Shown here in pieces: positions 1-6,240 of a stretch of DNA of 7,615 nt (positions within the stretch are counted from its first letter, which is position 1; each line of letters starts with the position of its first letter). The notes beneath the pieces are model-generated. The model was not told the origin of the DNA. It did no database searches and saw nothing but the letters and a program-made list of their open reading frames with translations. Source of the DNA: Chitinophagales bacterium (GTDB lineage: Bacteria; Bacteroidota; Bacteroidia; Chitinophagales; UBA8649); contig JADHRO010000099.1 in the NCBI GenBank assembly GCA_016777395.1, positions 1 to 7,615 on the forward strand, written 5' to 3'. A program made the position numbers and the translations under genes.

Positions 1-138
1 CATATTTTCCTTACTTGGATAGTTCTCATTTTTCATTATTTTTGTCAATCTCTCAATTTCTTGACTTAAGTTTTCCTGCGAATCACCACATGATATAAGC
101 AAAAAACTCAGTAAAAATATCCATAGAAGCTGCTTCAT
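1..138 (-). CDS. Lipoprotein, N-terminal part only (runs off the left edge)
   Basis: Forty-six codons are visible, beginning MKQLLWIFLLSFLL and then ISCGDS. The N-terminus is a short basic start, a hydrophobic stretch (about residues 4-15) and a lipobox Leu-Ile-Ser-Cys with the acylated Cys at residue 17. This predicts a type II signal peptide and a lipid-anchored envelope protein. After the Cys the sequence is polar and Glu/Asn/Lys-rich, possibly helical, with no recognisable domain. The ATG (138-136) overlaps the TGA of the arsC-like gene upstream as ATGA, so the two are probably co-transcribed and translationally coupled. The next residues after Cys are Gly-Asp-Ser, which does not let me decide between inner- and outer-membrane retention. 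The function is unknown because most of the protein lies outside the window. Confidence 0.72.
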   Translation of the reverse strand, partial: MKQLLWIFLLSFLLISCGDSQENLSQEIERLTKIMKNENYPSKENM

Positions 139-500
139 TTTTTATAATATTTATTAATAAAGGTAATTACATTTTCAATAGGGCGACCAAGAACTGCATC
201 CTTATCATTGAACAATATTGGACGTTCTATAAGCTTTGGATTATTAACCAGAATTTCAAGCCATTCCACATTACTGAAATCTTTACCCTTATAATACTCT
301 TTATAAAGAGCGTCTGTTTTACGAACAATATCACTAGGATACAGACGAAGTTTTGAGAGTAAGTCCTTAAGATCATTTATATCCAAAGTCCCTTCCAAAT
401 AGGGAACTATAGAATAGGGAATATTTTGTTCTTCAAGTACCTTTAAGGCATTTCTGCTTTTCATGCATCGACTGTTATGCAACACAATTAAATTATTCAT
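135..500 (-). CDS. arsC: Arsenate reductase-like protein (ArsC/Spx thioredoxin fold, glutaredoxin type)
   Basis: The protein is 121 aa, the usual length of the ArsC family. The N-terminal LHNSRCMKSR motif puts the candidate catalytic Cys at residue 12, preceded by His8. Arg60 (in DIVRKTD), Arg93 (LIERPI) and Arg106 (LGRPIE) sit where plasmid R773 ArsC has its oxyanion-binding arginines (60, 94, 107). This supports arsenate reduction to arsenite using glutathione/glutaredoxin or an equivalent thiol. Chromosomal members of this family are often not proven arsenate reductases, so the substrate is inferred. The frame is open further upstream to a TTG at 533. I chose the ATG at 500 because the family starts here and a GAGGA (512-508, minus strand) lies 7 bases upstream. 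No ars operon regulator or efflux pump is nearby. Its stop overlaps the start of the lipoprotein gene. Confidence 0.88.
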   Translation of the reverse strand: MNNLIVLHNSRCMKSRNALKVLEEQNIPYSIVPYLEGTLDINDLKDLLSKLRLYPSDIVRKTDALYKEYYKGKDFSNVEWLEILVNNPKLIERPILFNDKDAVLGRPIENVITFINKYYKK

Positions 501-570
501 AGCGTTTTCCTCAAACCTTTGATTTCTATTCAATTTTAAAGTTAACTTGATTTCTGTATAATTTATTAAA

Positions 571-593
571 CTTTGGAGCTAAAAGCTTCAAGG
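571..593 (+). promoter_or_regulatory. Stem-loop in the leader of dcd
   Basis: The arms CTTTGGAGCT (571-580) and AGCTTCAAGG (584-593) pair over 10 bp around an AAA loop when the plus strand is read as RNA. Two of the pairs are G.U, which become C.A mismatches on the other strand, so the structure favours a rightward transcript. The stem ends 22 bases before the dcd ATG and is followed by a U-rich run. It could be a leader attenuator or terminator, a translation-control hairpin, or chance. No transcript start is known here. Confidence 0.4.
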
Positions 594-615
594 CTTGTTT
601 ATATTTGTATCCATT

Positions 616-1134
616 ATGATATTAAGCGGTAAAAAAATAAAAGAGGAATTAGATAATAATATATTTATTACTCCATTCGATGAGAAACAATTGAATCCAA
701 ACAGCTATAATTTGCGCTTGTTTAATGAACTTTTGGTCTACGATAAGCATACATTGGATATGAAAACGCCTAATACAGCAAGCAAGATTATCATTCCTGA
801 AGAGGGTTTGCTGTTGGAGACAAATAAACTTTACCTGGGTAGAACCCTTGAGCATACCCGAACAGAAGGATATGTGCCTATGTTGGAAGGAAGAAGCTCC
901 ATCGGTCGTTTAGGTATGTTTATCCATGTAACTGCTGGTTTTGGGGATGTTGGGTTTGATGGATTTTGGACACTAGAAATATTTTGCGTTCAACCTATAC
1001 GTATATACCCAAATGTTGAAATTTGTCAAATATACTACCATGCTATTGATGGCGAATATGATGTTTATAAAAGTGGAAAGTATCAGCATAATAAGGAAAT
1101 ACAACCAAGTATGCTTTATAAGGATTTTAAATAA
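616..1134 (+). CDS. dcd: dCTP deaminase
   Basis: This is a trimeric dUTPase-fold enzyme that deaminates dCTP to dUTP, feeding dTTP synthesis in the cytoplasm. It has 172 aa. The active-site segment EGRSSIGRLG (residues 91-100) and TLEIF (119-123) give Arg93, Ser94, Arg98 and Glu121. These match E. coli Dcd Arg110, Ser111, Arg115 and the catalytic Glu138 with a constant offset of 17. Between them HVTAGFGDVGF replaces the more common AGFIDPGF form. I recall GDVGF in other Bacteroidota homologues, so it is probably a lineage form. Whether the enzyme also hydrolyses dUTP, as some relatives do, cannot be decided from sequence. The frame opens at a TTG (595), but MILSGKKI at the first ATG (616) is the family N-terminus. 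There is no evident Shine-Dalgarno sequence. menI follows after 31 bases on the same strand. Confidence 0.93.
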   Translation: MILSGKKIKEELDNNIFITPFDEKQLNPNSYNLRLFNELLVYDKHTLDMKTPNTASKIIIPEEGLLLETNKLYLGRTLEHTRTEGYVPMLEGRSSIGRLGMFIHVTAGFGDVGFDGFWTLEIFCVQPIRIYPNVEICQIYYHAIDGEYDVYKSGKYQHNKEIQPSMLYKDFK

Positions 1135-1165
1135 TCCAGTTTCATGAACAAGAAAATATAGAAAT

Positions 1166-1585
1166 ATGATTTGGAAGAAGGAATTTACCTTAGATGGATT
1201 AAATAATACCCAGGGCAATATGGTCAGGCATTTGGGCATCAAGTTTAGCGCCTTTGGGGATAATTATATAGAAGCTAACATGCCGGTTGATGAGCGGACA
1301 ATACAACCATTCGGCGTTTTGCATGGTGGGGCTTCAGTTGTGCTCGCCGAGACATTGGGTAGCATGGGAGGTTATCTTTGTTTAGAAGATTTAAAACAAA
1401 CAACTGTAGGACAGGAAATTAACGCTAATCATTTGAGATCAATAAGAAGTGGAATAGTGACTGGCCGAGCGGTGCCTATTCATCTCGGACGAAAGAGTCA
1501 AGTTTGGAGTATTGAAATCAAAGATGAAAATGATAAACTTGTGGCGATATCGCGCTTAACATTGGCTATCATCTCAGTGAAGTAA
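1166..1585 (+). CDS. menI: Hotdog-fold acyl-CoA thioesterase, YdiI/MenI-like (1,4-dihydroxy-2-naphthoyl-CoA hydrolase)
   Basis: This 139-aa PaaI/EntH-type hotdog thioesterase closely resembles E. coli YdiI (MenI) from the first residues: MIWKKEFTLDGLN here against MIWKRHLTLDELN as I recall it. The core QPFGVLHGGAS and LAETLGSM gives Gln47, His53, Gly54 and the catalytic Glu62. VGQEINANHLR supplies His89, and HLGRKSQVW follows as in YdiI. The likely role is release of 1,4-dihydroxy-2-naphthoate from its CoA ester in menaquinone synthesis, consistent with the use of menaquinone in Bacteroidota. Members of this family are promiscuous, and a general acyl-CoA or enterobactin-type proofreading role is the alternative. 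It is probably co-transcribed with dcd, 31 bases upstream. A hairpin at 1623-1656 lies downstream. No other men gene is in the window, so the pathway assignment rests on homology. Confidence 0.83.
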   Translation: MIWKKEFTLDGLNNTQGNMVRHLGIKFSAFGDNYIEANMPVDERTIQPFGVLHGGASVVLAETLGSMGGYLCLEDLKQTTVGQEINANHLRSIRSGIVTGRAVPIHLGRKSQVWSIEIKDENDKLVAISRLTLAIISVK

Positions 1586-1622
1586 AAGATTAATAAAGAA
1601 GATAAATCTATCAACTCCCCCC

Positions 1623-1656
1623 ATGCGCATTAGCCTACTTTAGTTAATGTATGCGT
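1623..1656 (+). terminator. Candidate terminator hairpin between convergent genes
   Basis: ATGCGCATTA (1623-1632) pairs with TAATGTATGCGT (1645-1656), with a two-base bulge (1651-1652). Two G.U pairs exist only on the plus-strand RNA. It is followed by TTTAT. It lies 37 bases after the menI-like stop and abuts the stop of the convergent TPR gene, so it would mainly end the dcd-menI transcript. The U-tract is weak and the loop is large (12 bases, or 8 if two more pairs form). Confidence 0.35.
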
Positions 1657-2328
1657 TTATCTAACTCTGGATATATATTTCCCCATCTGCGCAAGTTGCT
1701 CTTTAATTTCTTTGCTCTGCGGTTTCAATTTTTTTGCTTTTTTGAAATAGTCTTTTCCCTGCTTAAGTTGTCTTCCCTGAATTTCTATTGAAGATAGTTG
1801 AAGTAAGGCAGCAGCCATACTGTCATCATCAGGAAGACCCTTTGCCAAGGCTTGTTTCAAATTGCGTTTGGCTTCTTTACGATTACCCTTTTGCATGGCT
1901 AACATGCCTAGTTGCAAATAAGAAGCTCCTTCAAATTCCTCACCCGCAAGACTACTTTTACTCTTAATACTTTCTTTTAAAAAACCTTCAGCAGTGTTAA
2001 AGTCTTTATTCTGCATGGCCATATTAGACTTGACCATATAGTATCCCTGTCTCACTGGCTTAATAAGTAGTTTAGGAAACTGAACCATCTTCAAATACTT
2101 ATCAGCGGCTTCCATATCTCCTGCTTGAACTGCCTCTTGGATTAATCGAAGCGGGCCAAAAAGGAAATGAGATACAAAAGCAATTAAACCAATCGTTAAG
2201 CATAAGCTAAACCAGCCCCAGTTATCTCCTAATATTGCCAAAGCAATTGATCCAATCAACAATACAATACCGATATATAATCGATAAATCAATATTTTCT
2301 TATAAAACCACATCATAAATTCATTCAT
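1657..2328 (-). CDS. Membrane-anchored tetratricopeptide repeat (TPR) protein
   Basis: The protein has 223 aa. Two adjacent hydrophobic helices (about residues 15-34 and 38-57) form a membrane hairpin, followed by a soluble helical region with TPR character. Helix pairs sit near 62-92, 93-124, 135-166 and 171-205. The clearest repeat signatures are YLQLGMLAMQKGNRKEAKRNLKQAL split over residues 137-161, and GKDYFKKAKKLKP (191-203). The basic N-terminus (MWFYKKILIYR) suggests a cytoplasmic start, which with two membrane segments would leave the TPR part in the cytoplasm. TPR domains bind other proteins, but the partner is not visible here. The gene starts 13 bases after the alaS stop on the same strand, so it should share the alaS transcript. 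Codons 5 and 6 are alternative ATG starts. I do not recognise a named family. Confidence 0.78.
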   Translation of the reverse strand: MNEFMMWFYKKILIYRLYIGIVLLIGSIALAILGDNWGWFSLCLTIGLIAFVSHFLFGPLRLIQEAVQAGDMEAADKYLKMVQFPKLLIKPVRQGYYMVKSNMAMQNKDFNTAEGFLKESIKSKSSLAGEEFEGASYLQLGMLAMQKGNRKEAKRNLKQALAKGLPDDDSMAAALLQLSSIEIQGRQLKQGKDYFKKAKKLKPQSKEIKEQLAQMGKYISRVR

Positions 2329-2341
2329 TTATTTACTTCAA

Positions 2342-4954
2342 TCAAAATTTAATTGCTTTGGCTTTGGAAAGCGCACCATCAAGACCTTCAACATTTTTAC
2401 CACCCGCGGTAGCAAAAAAGGCCTGACCACCCCCACCACCTTGAATTTCTTTAGCTAGTTCTCTTACAATATTACCTGCATGCAAGGAAGTAGACTTTGT
2501 CAAATCATCGCTAACCATGACCGTTAAAATTGGTTTACCCTCAACTACAACGCCAAGAACCAGAAAAAGATTAGAAAGCTCATTTTTTAGTTGAAAGGCG
2601 ATATTCTTTACTGCATCATTACTATCTAAACTCACTTTCTCAATAATTACATTCACTTCATTGATCGTTTGAATGCTATTTTTTAGTTCTTCCTTAACCT
2701 TACTCTGCTGCATGATTGAAAATTTCTCCAATCGCTTCTTCAGTTCAGCATTTTCCTGCTGTAATTTCTCTATCGTCTCTATCGGTTTTGGTGATTGCTT
2801 TAGAGTAGATTTGATATCCTCTAACAAGGCATCTTGCTCTTTAAAATAGCTTAGGACTTTACCTCCTGTCCAAGCTTCTATTCTTCTGATACCAGAAGCT
2901 ATTGAACTTTCACTCATAATTTTAAAGTGCCTGATTTGAGCAGTTTCATTAACATGAGTCCCGCCACATAATTCTATAGATGAATCAAACTTAATGACAC
3001 GTACCCGATCCCCATATTTTTCACCGAACAAGGCAATAGCACCCATACTTTTAGCTTCTTCAATAGGAAGATTATCCAGGGCGATTAAAGCAATGTTTTG
3101 GTCAATTTTATTATTGACGAAATCTTCTATTTTTGCTAACTCTTCCTTGCTCATTTTCTCAAAATGAGAGAAATCAAAACGTAAATATTGCTCACTAACT
3201 AAAGAGCCTCGCTGTTCAACATGCTTCCCTAAAATTTCACGCAGCGCTTCATGCAATAGGTGAGTGGCACTGTGATTCATTTGAGTAGCTTCTCGTTTTT
3301 GAGCACTGACTCTTGCCTTAAAGATTGCTTCAAGATTATTCGGTAGATGTCTTAATGTATGAATAAACAATTGATTCTCCTTGGTTGTGTCTATCACTTC
3401 ATATTTTGCAGTACCATCTTGCAGGTAGCCCGTATCGCCAACTTGACCACCACTTTCAGCATAGAATGGAGTTTTGTCTAATACTACATGATAAACTTTT
3501 TTTCCTTTTCGCTCAACCTCACGATATTTAACAATACGAACGGTACTTTCTAGTTGGTCATATCCAATAAACTTGTTGAGGTCACTTTCCATTAAAACCT
3601 GCCAGTCACCTTGATCGGATTGTTCCGCATTTCGAGATCGAGCCTTTTGTTTGGCCATAGCATTTTTAAAACTATCAATATCAACACTTAAACCTTTTTC
3701 TCCAACAATTAACTGAGTTAAATCTAATGGGAAACCGTACGTATCGTAAAGTTCGAAAGCTCTAGATCCGTTAACTACTTTCTTATCTGTGTTGAGAATA
3801 AGGTCATCGATTAATCGAAGTCCTGTAGCAAGTGTCTTGAAAAAACTTGCTTCCTCTTCCTTTATCACCTTTGCTACAAAATTATGTTGAGCATTCAATT
3901 CAGGAAATATTCCATCAAATTGATCTTCTAATACAGGCAATAACTCAACCAAAAAAGGTTTGTTAAGACCTAAATACGTATAGCCATACCTCACAGCTCT
4001 TCGGAGGATTCTTCGAGTCACATAACCGGCGCCATTACTCGCAGGAATTTGCCCATCGGCTATGGTAAAACTTATTGCACGAATATGGTCAGCTATCACT
4101 CTAAAAGCGATGTCTGTCTGGTCATCTGAACCGTACCTTTTAGTGGAAAGAACCTCTAGTTTTTTAATCAGTGGCATAAATACATCGGTATCATAATTAC
4201 TAGATTTGGCCTGAAGTACACGAACTAATCGCTCTAATCCCATTCCCGTATCTACATGCTTGCTTGGAAGCTTGACTAAGCTGCCGTCTGCCTTCCTTTC
4301 AAATTCAATAAATACATTATTCCAAATTTCAATGACCTGATCATGGTCCTGGTTCACCAAACTAGCTCCACGCACTTTTGCTCTTTCTTCCTCACTTCTT
4401 CCGTCATAATGAATTTCAGAACTAGGTCCGCAAGGGCCAACGTCTCCCATTTCCCAGAAATTATCTTTTTTGTTTCCTCGAATAATTCTATCTGCAGGCA
4501 CCATTCCCCCCCAAGTATCAAAAGATTCTTGGTCAAAGGGAATACCTTCTTCTTCACTTCCCTCAAAAACTGAAACGTATAATCTATCCTTATCTATTTT
4601 ATAAACCTCTGTTAATAATTCCCATGCCCAGGATAAGGCATCCTTTTTGAAATAGTCACCAAAGCTCCAATTACCAAGCATCTCAAACATAGTGTGGTGG
4701 TAGCTATCTACACCTACCTCTTCAAGATCGTTGTGTTTCCCTGATACGCGCAAGCATTTCTGGGTATCGGTAACCCGTGAATCGATTACTGCTTTATTGC
4801 CCAAAAAATAGTCCTTAAATTGATTCATGCCAGCATTAGTAAACATTAAGGTAGGGTCATCTTTGACAACTATAGGAGCAGAAGATACAATTTTGTGTTG
4901 CTTTGATTCAAAGAAATCTAAAAAAGCTTGCCTAATTTCCTTTGCTGTTTTCAT
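2342..4954 (-). CDS. alaS: Alanyl-tRNA synthetase
   Basis: This cytoplasmic class II synthetase charges tRNA-Ala and edits mischarged Ser/Gly. At 870 aa it is full length. The N-terminal catalytic domain shows LMFTNAGMNQFKDYFLG (residues 36-52) and the segment around MFEMLGNWSFGDYF (89-102). The segment ASNGAGYVTRRILRRAVRYG, encoded near 4050-3990, is a conserved AlaS block. The editing domain carries the zinc-site pairs His561/His565 (HSATH) and Cys663/His667 (CGGTH). The C-Ala region ends with the glycine run GGGGGQAFF (from residue 839), preceded by a predicted coiled coil (LQQENAELKKRLEKF). All key residues are present. The ATG at 4954 gives the usual start MKTAKEIRQAFLDFF. It heads a two-gene minus-strand unit with the TPR protein. 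A -7 element candidate lies at 5041-5034, and the gene is divergent from the M23 peptidase. Confidence 0.98.
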   Translation of the reverse strand: MKTAKEIRQAFLDFFESKQHKIVSSAPIVVKDDPTLMFTNAGMNQFKDYFLGNKAVIDSRVTDTQKCLRVSGKHNDLEEVGVDSYHHTMFEMLGNWSFGDYFKKDALSWAWELLTEVYKIDKDRLYVSVFEGSEEEGIPFDQESFDTWGGMVPADRIIRGNKKDNFWEMGDVGPCGPSSEIHYDGRSEEERAKVRGASLVNQDHDQVIEIWNNVFIEFERKADGSLVKLPSKHVDTGMGLERLVRVLQAKSSNYDTDVFMPLIKKLEVLSTKRYGSDDQTDIAFRVIADHIRAISFTIADGQIPASNGAGYVTRRILRRAVRYGYTYLGLNKPFLVELLPVLEDQFDGIFPELNAQHNFVAKVIKEEEASFFKTLATGLRLIDDLILNTDKKVVNGSRAFELYDTYGFPLDLTQLIVGEKGLSVDIDSFKNAMAKQKARSRNAEQSDQGDWQVLMESDLNKFIGYDQLESTVRIVKYREVERKGKKVYHVVLDKTPFYAESGGQVGDTGYLQDGTAKYEVIDTTKENQLFIHTLRHLPNNLEAIFKARVSAQKREATQMNHSATHLLHEALREILGKHVEQRGSLVSEQYLRFDFSHFEKMSKEELAKIEDFVNNKIDQNIALIALDNLPIEEAKSMGAIALFGEKYGDRVRVIKFDSSIELCGGTHVNETAQIRHFKIMSESSIASGIRRIEAWTGGKVLSYFKEQDALLEDIKSTLKQSPKPIETIEKLQQENAELKKRLEKFSIMQQSKVKEELKNSIQTINEVNVIIEKVSLDSNDAVKNIAFQLKNELSNLFLVLGVVVEGKPILTVMVSDDLTKSTSLHAGNIVRELAKEIQGGGGGQAFFATAGGKNVEGLDGALSKAKAIKF

Positions 4955-5000
4955 AGCAGGATTAAGTTTTTTTTAAGAGTCTAAGCTAAAATTAATTAAC

Positions 5001-5008
5001 TATATTTG
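5001..5008 (+). promoter_or_regulatory. Candidate Bacteroidota -7 element for the M23 peptidase gene
   Basis: TATATTTG matches the TAnnTTTG consensus of the Bacteroidota primary sigma factor. Transcription from it would start near 5014, leaving a leader of about 43 bases to the GTG at 5057. I see no clear TTTG -33 box at the expected spacing. Several such octamers are expected by chance in DNA of this composition, so the position upstream of the gene is the main support. Confidence 0.35.
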
Positions 5009-5010
5009 AC

Positions 5011-5034
5011 GTACAATTATTCAATTAATAGTAC
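5011..5034. promoter_or_regulatory. Imperfect 24-bp dyad between divergent promoter candidates
   Basis: The two halves, each ending in an outer GTAC, are inverted copies at 9 of 12 positions, centred between 5022 and 5023. The dyad fills the space between the plus-strand -7 candidate (5001-5008) and the minus-strand one (5034-5041). This is where an operator controlling both alaS and the peptidase gene would lie. It is AT-rich, which raises the chance of coincidence. Confidence 0.25.
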
Positions 5035-5041
5035 AAAAGTA
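5034..5041 (-). promoter_or_regulatory. Candidate -7 element for alaS
   Basis: On the minus strand this reads TACTTTTG, a full match to TAnnTTTG. A T-run on the same strand 18 bases upstream (5065-5060) resembles a weak -33 box. The start would fall near 5028, giving a leader of about 73 bases before the alaS ATG. The motif is common by chance in AT-rich DNA. Confidence 0.33.
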
Positions 5042-5056
5042 CGCTTTTATATAGCT

Positions 5057-6028
5057 GTGAAAAAAGAAAAGTTCTATTATAATTTAAAAACCTTACAATA
5101 CGAAAAAGTAAAGGTTTCTTGGAAGAACAGAATATTTAGATTTTTAGGATTTTTATCCGCAGCAATTGTTACCGCATTTCTTATTATAATTATTGGCGGC
5201 TCCGTGTTTTCATCACCTAAAGAGAAGATGCTAATGAAGGAAAATAAAACCCAAACAGAGCAGCTGGAATACTTAAGTTCTTCTATAGATCAACTGACTA
5301 AAGTAATTGAAAATTTGCAAGAACGGGATAGAAATATTTATCGAGTAATCTTCGAATCAGAACCGGTTTCATCATCTCTATGGAATATTGAAGTGGGAGG
5401 AAGCGAGCGTTATCAGGAACTTTCAAAGTACAATACTGGAGATTTATTGATTGATGTAAACCTCAAGTTGGATGCCTTAAAGCGCAAAATGTTTTGGCAA
5501 TCAGAATCTTACGACGAAATTGCTAATCTCGTGCACAAGAAAGAAGAAAAACTTCAGGCTTTACCTGCTATACAACCCGTATCTAATCATGATTTAAAAC
5601 GTATGGCCTCAGGTTACGGTTGGAGGATAGATCCGGTATATGGAGTTAGTAAGTTTCACGCAGGAATGGATTTTACCGCTCCAAAAGGCACGGAAATTTA
5701 TGCCACGGGTAAAGGAAAAGCGATTAAAGTCAATTACAGTACTGGAGGCTACGGCAAACGTATAATCATTGATCACGGCTATGGCTATAAGACCCTCTAT
5801 GCCCACTTGAGTGGTTTTGCTGTAAAACAAGGCGAGGAAGTTCAGCGCGGGCAAGTAATAGGCTATGTCGGAAACACGGGTAAGTCGGTTGGCCCTCATT
5901 TGCATTACGAAGTACACAAAAATGGACAAAAAGTGAACCCTGTTTATTTTTATTACCAAGACCTAGATGATGATAGTTTTGAAGAAATGATTCGTCTTTC
6001 TGAAAATACCGGAAGTTCCTTAGATTAA
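5057..6028 (+). CDS. M23 family (LytM-type) metallopeptidase, membrane-anchored
   Basis: This is a cell-wall hydrolase-type protein, 323 aa from GTG. It has a short basic cytoplasmic tail with KFYYNLKTLQYEKV, one transmembrane helix (about 30-48), a periplasmic coiled coil (about 57-93), and a C-terminal LytM domain (about 180-300). The zinc site and catalytic residues are present: His201 and Asp205 (HAGMD), His250 (YAHLSG), and His281/His283 (PHLHYE). It is therefore predicted to be an active peptidoglycan endopeptidase, unlike EnvC/NlpD-type activators that lack these ligands. The frame is open to a TTG at 5006, but that triplet sits inside the TATATTTG promoter-like element. GTG 5057 gives the tail I expect for Bacteroidota homologues, and the next ATG would remove the membrane anchor. 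It is divergent from alaS and followed by the MerR-like gene. Confidence 0.9.
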   Translation: MKKEKFYYNLKTLQYEKVKVSWKNRIFRFLGFLSAAIVTAFLIIIIGGSVFSSPKEKMLMKENKTQTEQLEYLSSSIDQLTKVIENLQERDRNIYRVIFESEPVSSSLWNIEVGGSERYQELSKYNTGDLLIDVNLKLDALKRKMFWQSESYDEIANLVHKKEEKLQALPAIQPVSNHDLKRMASGYGWRIDPVYGVSKFHAGMDFTAPKGTEIYATGKGKAIKVNYSTGGYGKRIIIDHGYGYKTLYAHLSGFAVKQGEEVQRGQVIGYVGNTGKSVGPHLHYEVHKNGQKVNPVYFYYQDLDDDSFEEMIRLSENTGSSLD

Positions 6029-6062
6029 TTTAGTGGCCTATTACTTTCCTCAAAACATAAGT

Positions 6063-6087
6063 AATGCTGTCAGCAGTGATTCTTTTT
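6063..6087 (+). terminator. Candidate terminator of the M23 gene
   Basis: Starting at the ATG-overlapping AATGCTG (6063-6069), a short stem with a UCAG loop pairs with GCAGTGATT-side bases up to 6081, with one bulged G and one G.U pair. It is followed directly by CTTTTT (6082-6087). It starts 34 bases after the stop codon. A competing 7-bp stem (ATTACTT 6040-6046 with AAGTAAT 6059-6065) overlaps it. The stem is weak. Confidence 0.33.
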
Positions 6088-6203
6088 GGCTTAACAGCGC
6101 ATAAGGATCAAAGGAAGTCTCTTACCATTTGGGTCCTTGAACTATCTTGACGAACAGAATATAAATATGTAGGAAAAATAAACAAATTTTAATCTAATAT
6201 GAA
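6088..6203. other. Unassigned spacer between the M23 and MerR-like genes
   Basis: No gene is assigned. The first part (to about 6155) is visibly richer in G+C than the other spacers. It contains TCAAAGGA (6108-6115) and TCCTTGA (6134-6140), which can pair with one bulge, and a CTTGA direct repeat exactly 10 bases apart (6136-6140, 6146-6150). A 28-codon frame (ATG 6064 to TGA 6150) covers it but has no family I recognise. A small RNA, a dispersed intergenic repeat or a gene remnant are all possible. Confidence 0.3.
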
Positions 6204-6211
6204 TAACTTTG
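6204..6211 (+). promoter_or_regulatory. Candidate -7 element for the MerR-like gene
   Basis: TAACTTTG fits TAnnTTTG. Transcription would start near 6217, about 24 bases before the ATG. No TTTG is seen at the -33 position. Together with the possible terminator at 6063-6087 it suggests the regulator gene has its own transcript rather than depending on the peptidase gene. Confidence 0.35.
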
Positions 6212-6240
6212 ATTATCTAAACAGCTAAAACTTTATTTTA

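Noticed and set aside
600..607. TATATTTG just upstream of dcd as its -7 promoter element
   Set aside because: A start from it would fall about two bases before the ATG, and the nearest TTTG is 24 bases upstream, outside the usual spacing. It is more likely the U-rich run after the hairpin.
973..1242. 89-codon hydrophobic frame antisense to dcd and the menI start
   Set aside because: It spans two well-supported plus-strand genes; the hydrophobicity comes from the complementary AT-rich codons.
4506..4512. Seven-base G/C homopolymer in alaS as a phase-variable site
   Set aside because: The frame is intact, the gene is essential, and the run simply encodes Trp-Gly-Gly in the family pattern.
4354..4566. 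70-codon frame on the alaS strand in another reading frame
   Set aside because: It is an out-of-frame reading of the AlaS catalytic domain with no independent support.
4343..4573. 76-codon open frame on the strand opposite alaS
   Set aside because: It lies wholly inside alaS, which is full length with all motifs. The frame has no recognisable domain and is antisense by-product.
5609..5959. 116-codon frame antisense to the LytM domain
   Set aside because: It overlaps the catalytic domain of the M23 peptidase, whose motifs are intact in the forward frame.
5974..5981. TAGTTTTG inside the 3' end of the M23 gene as an internal promoter
   Set aside because: It matches the octamer but has no -33 box and lies in coding sequence; several such matches are expected by chance.
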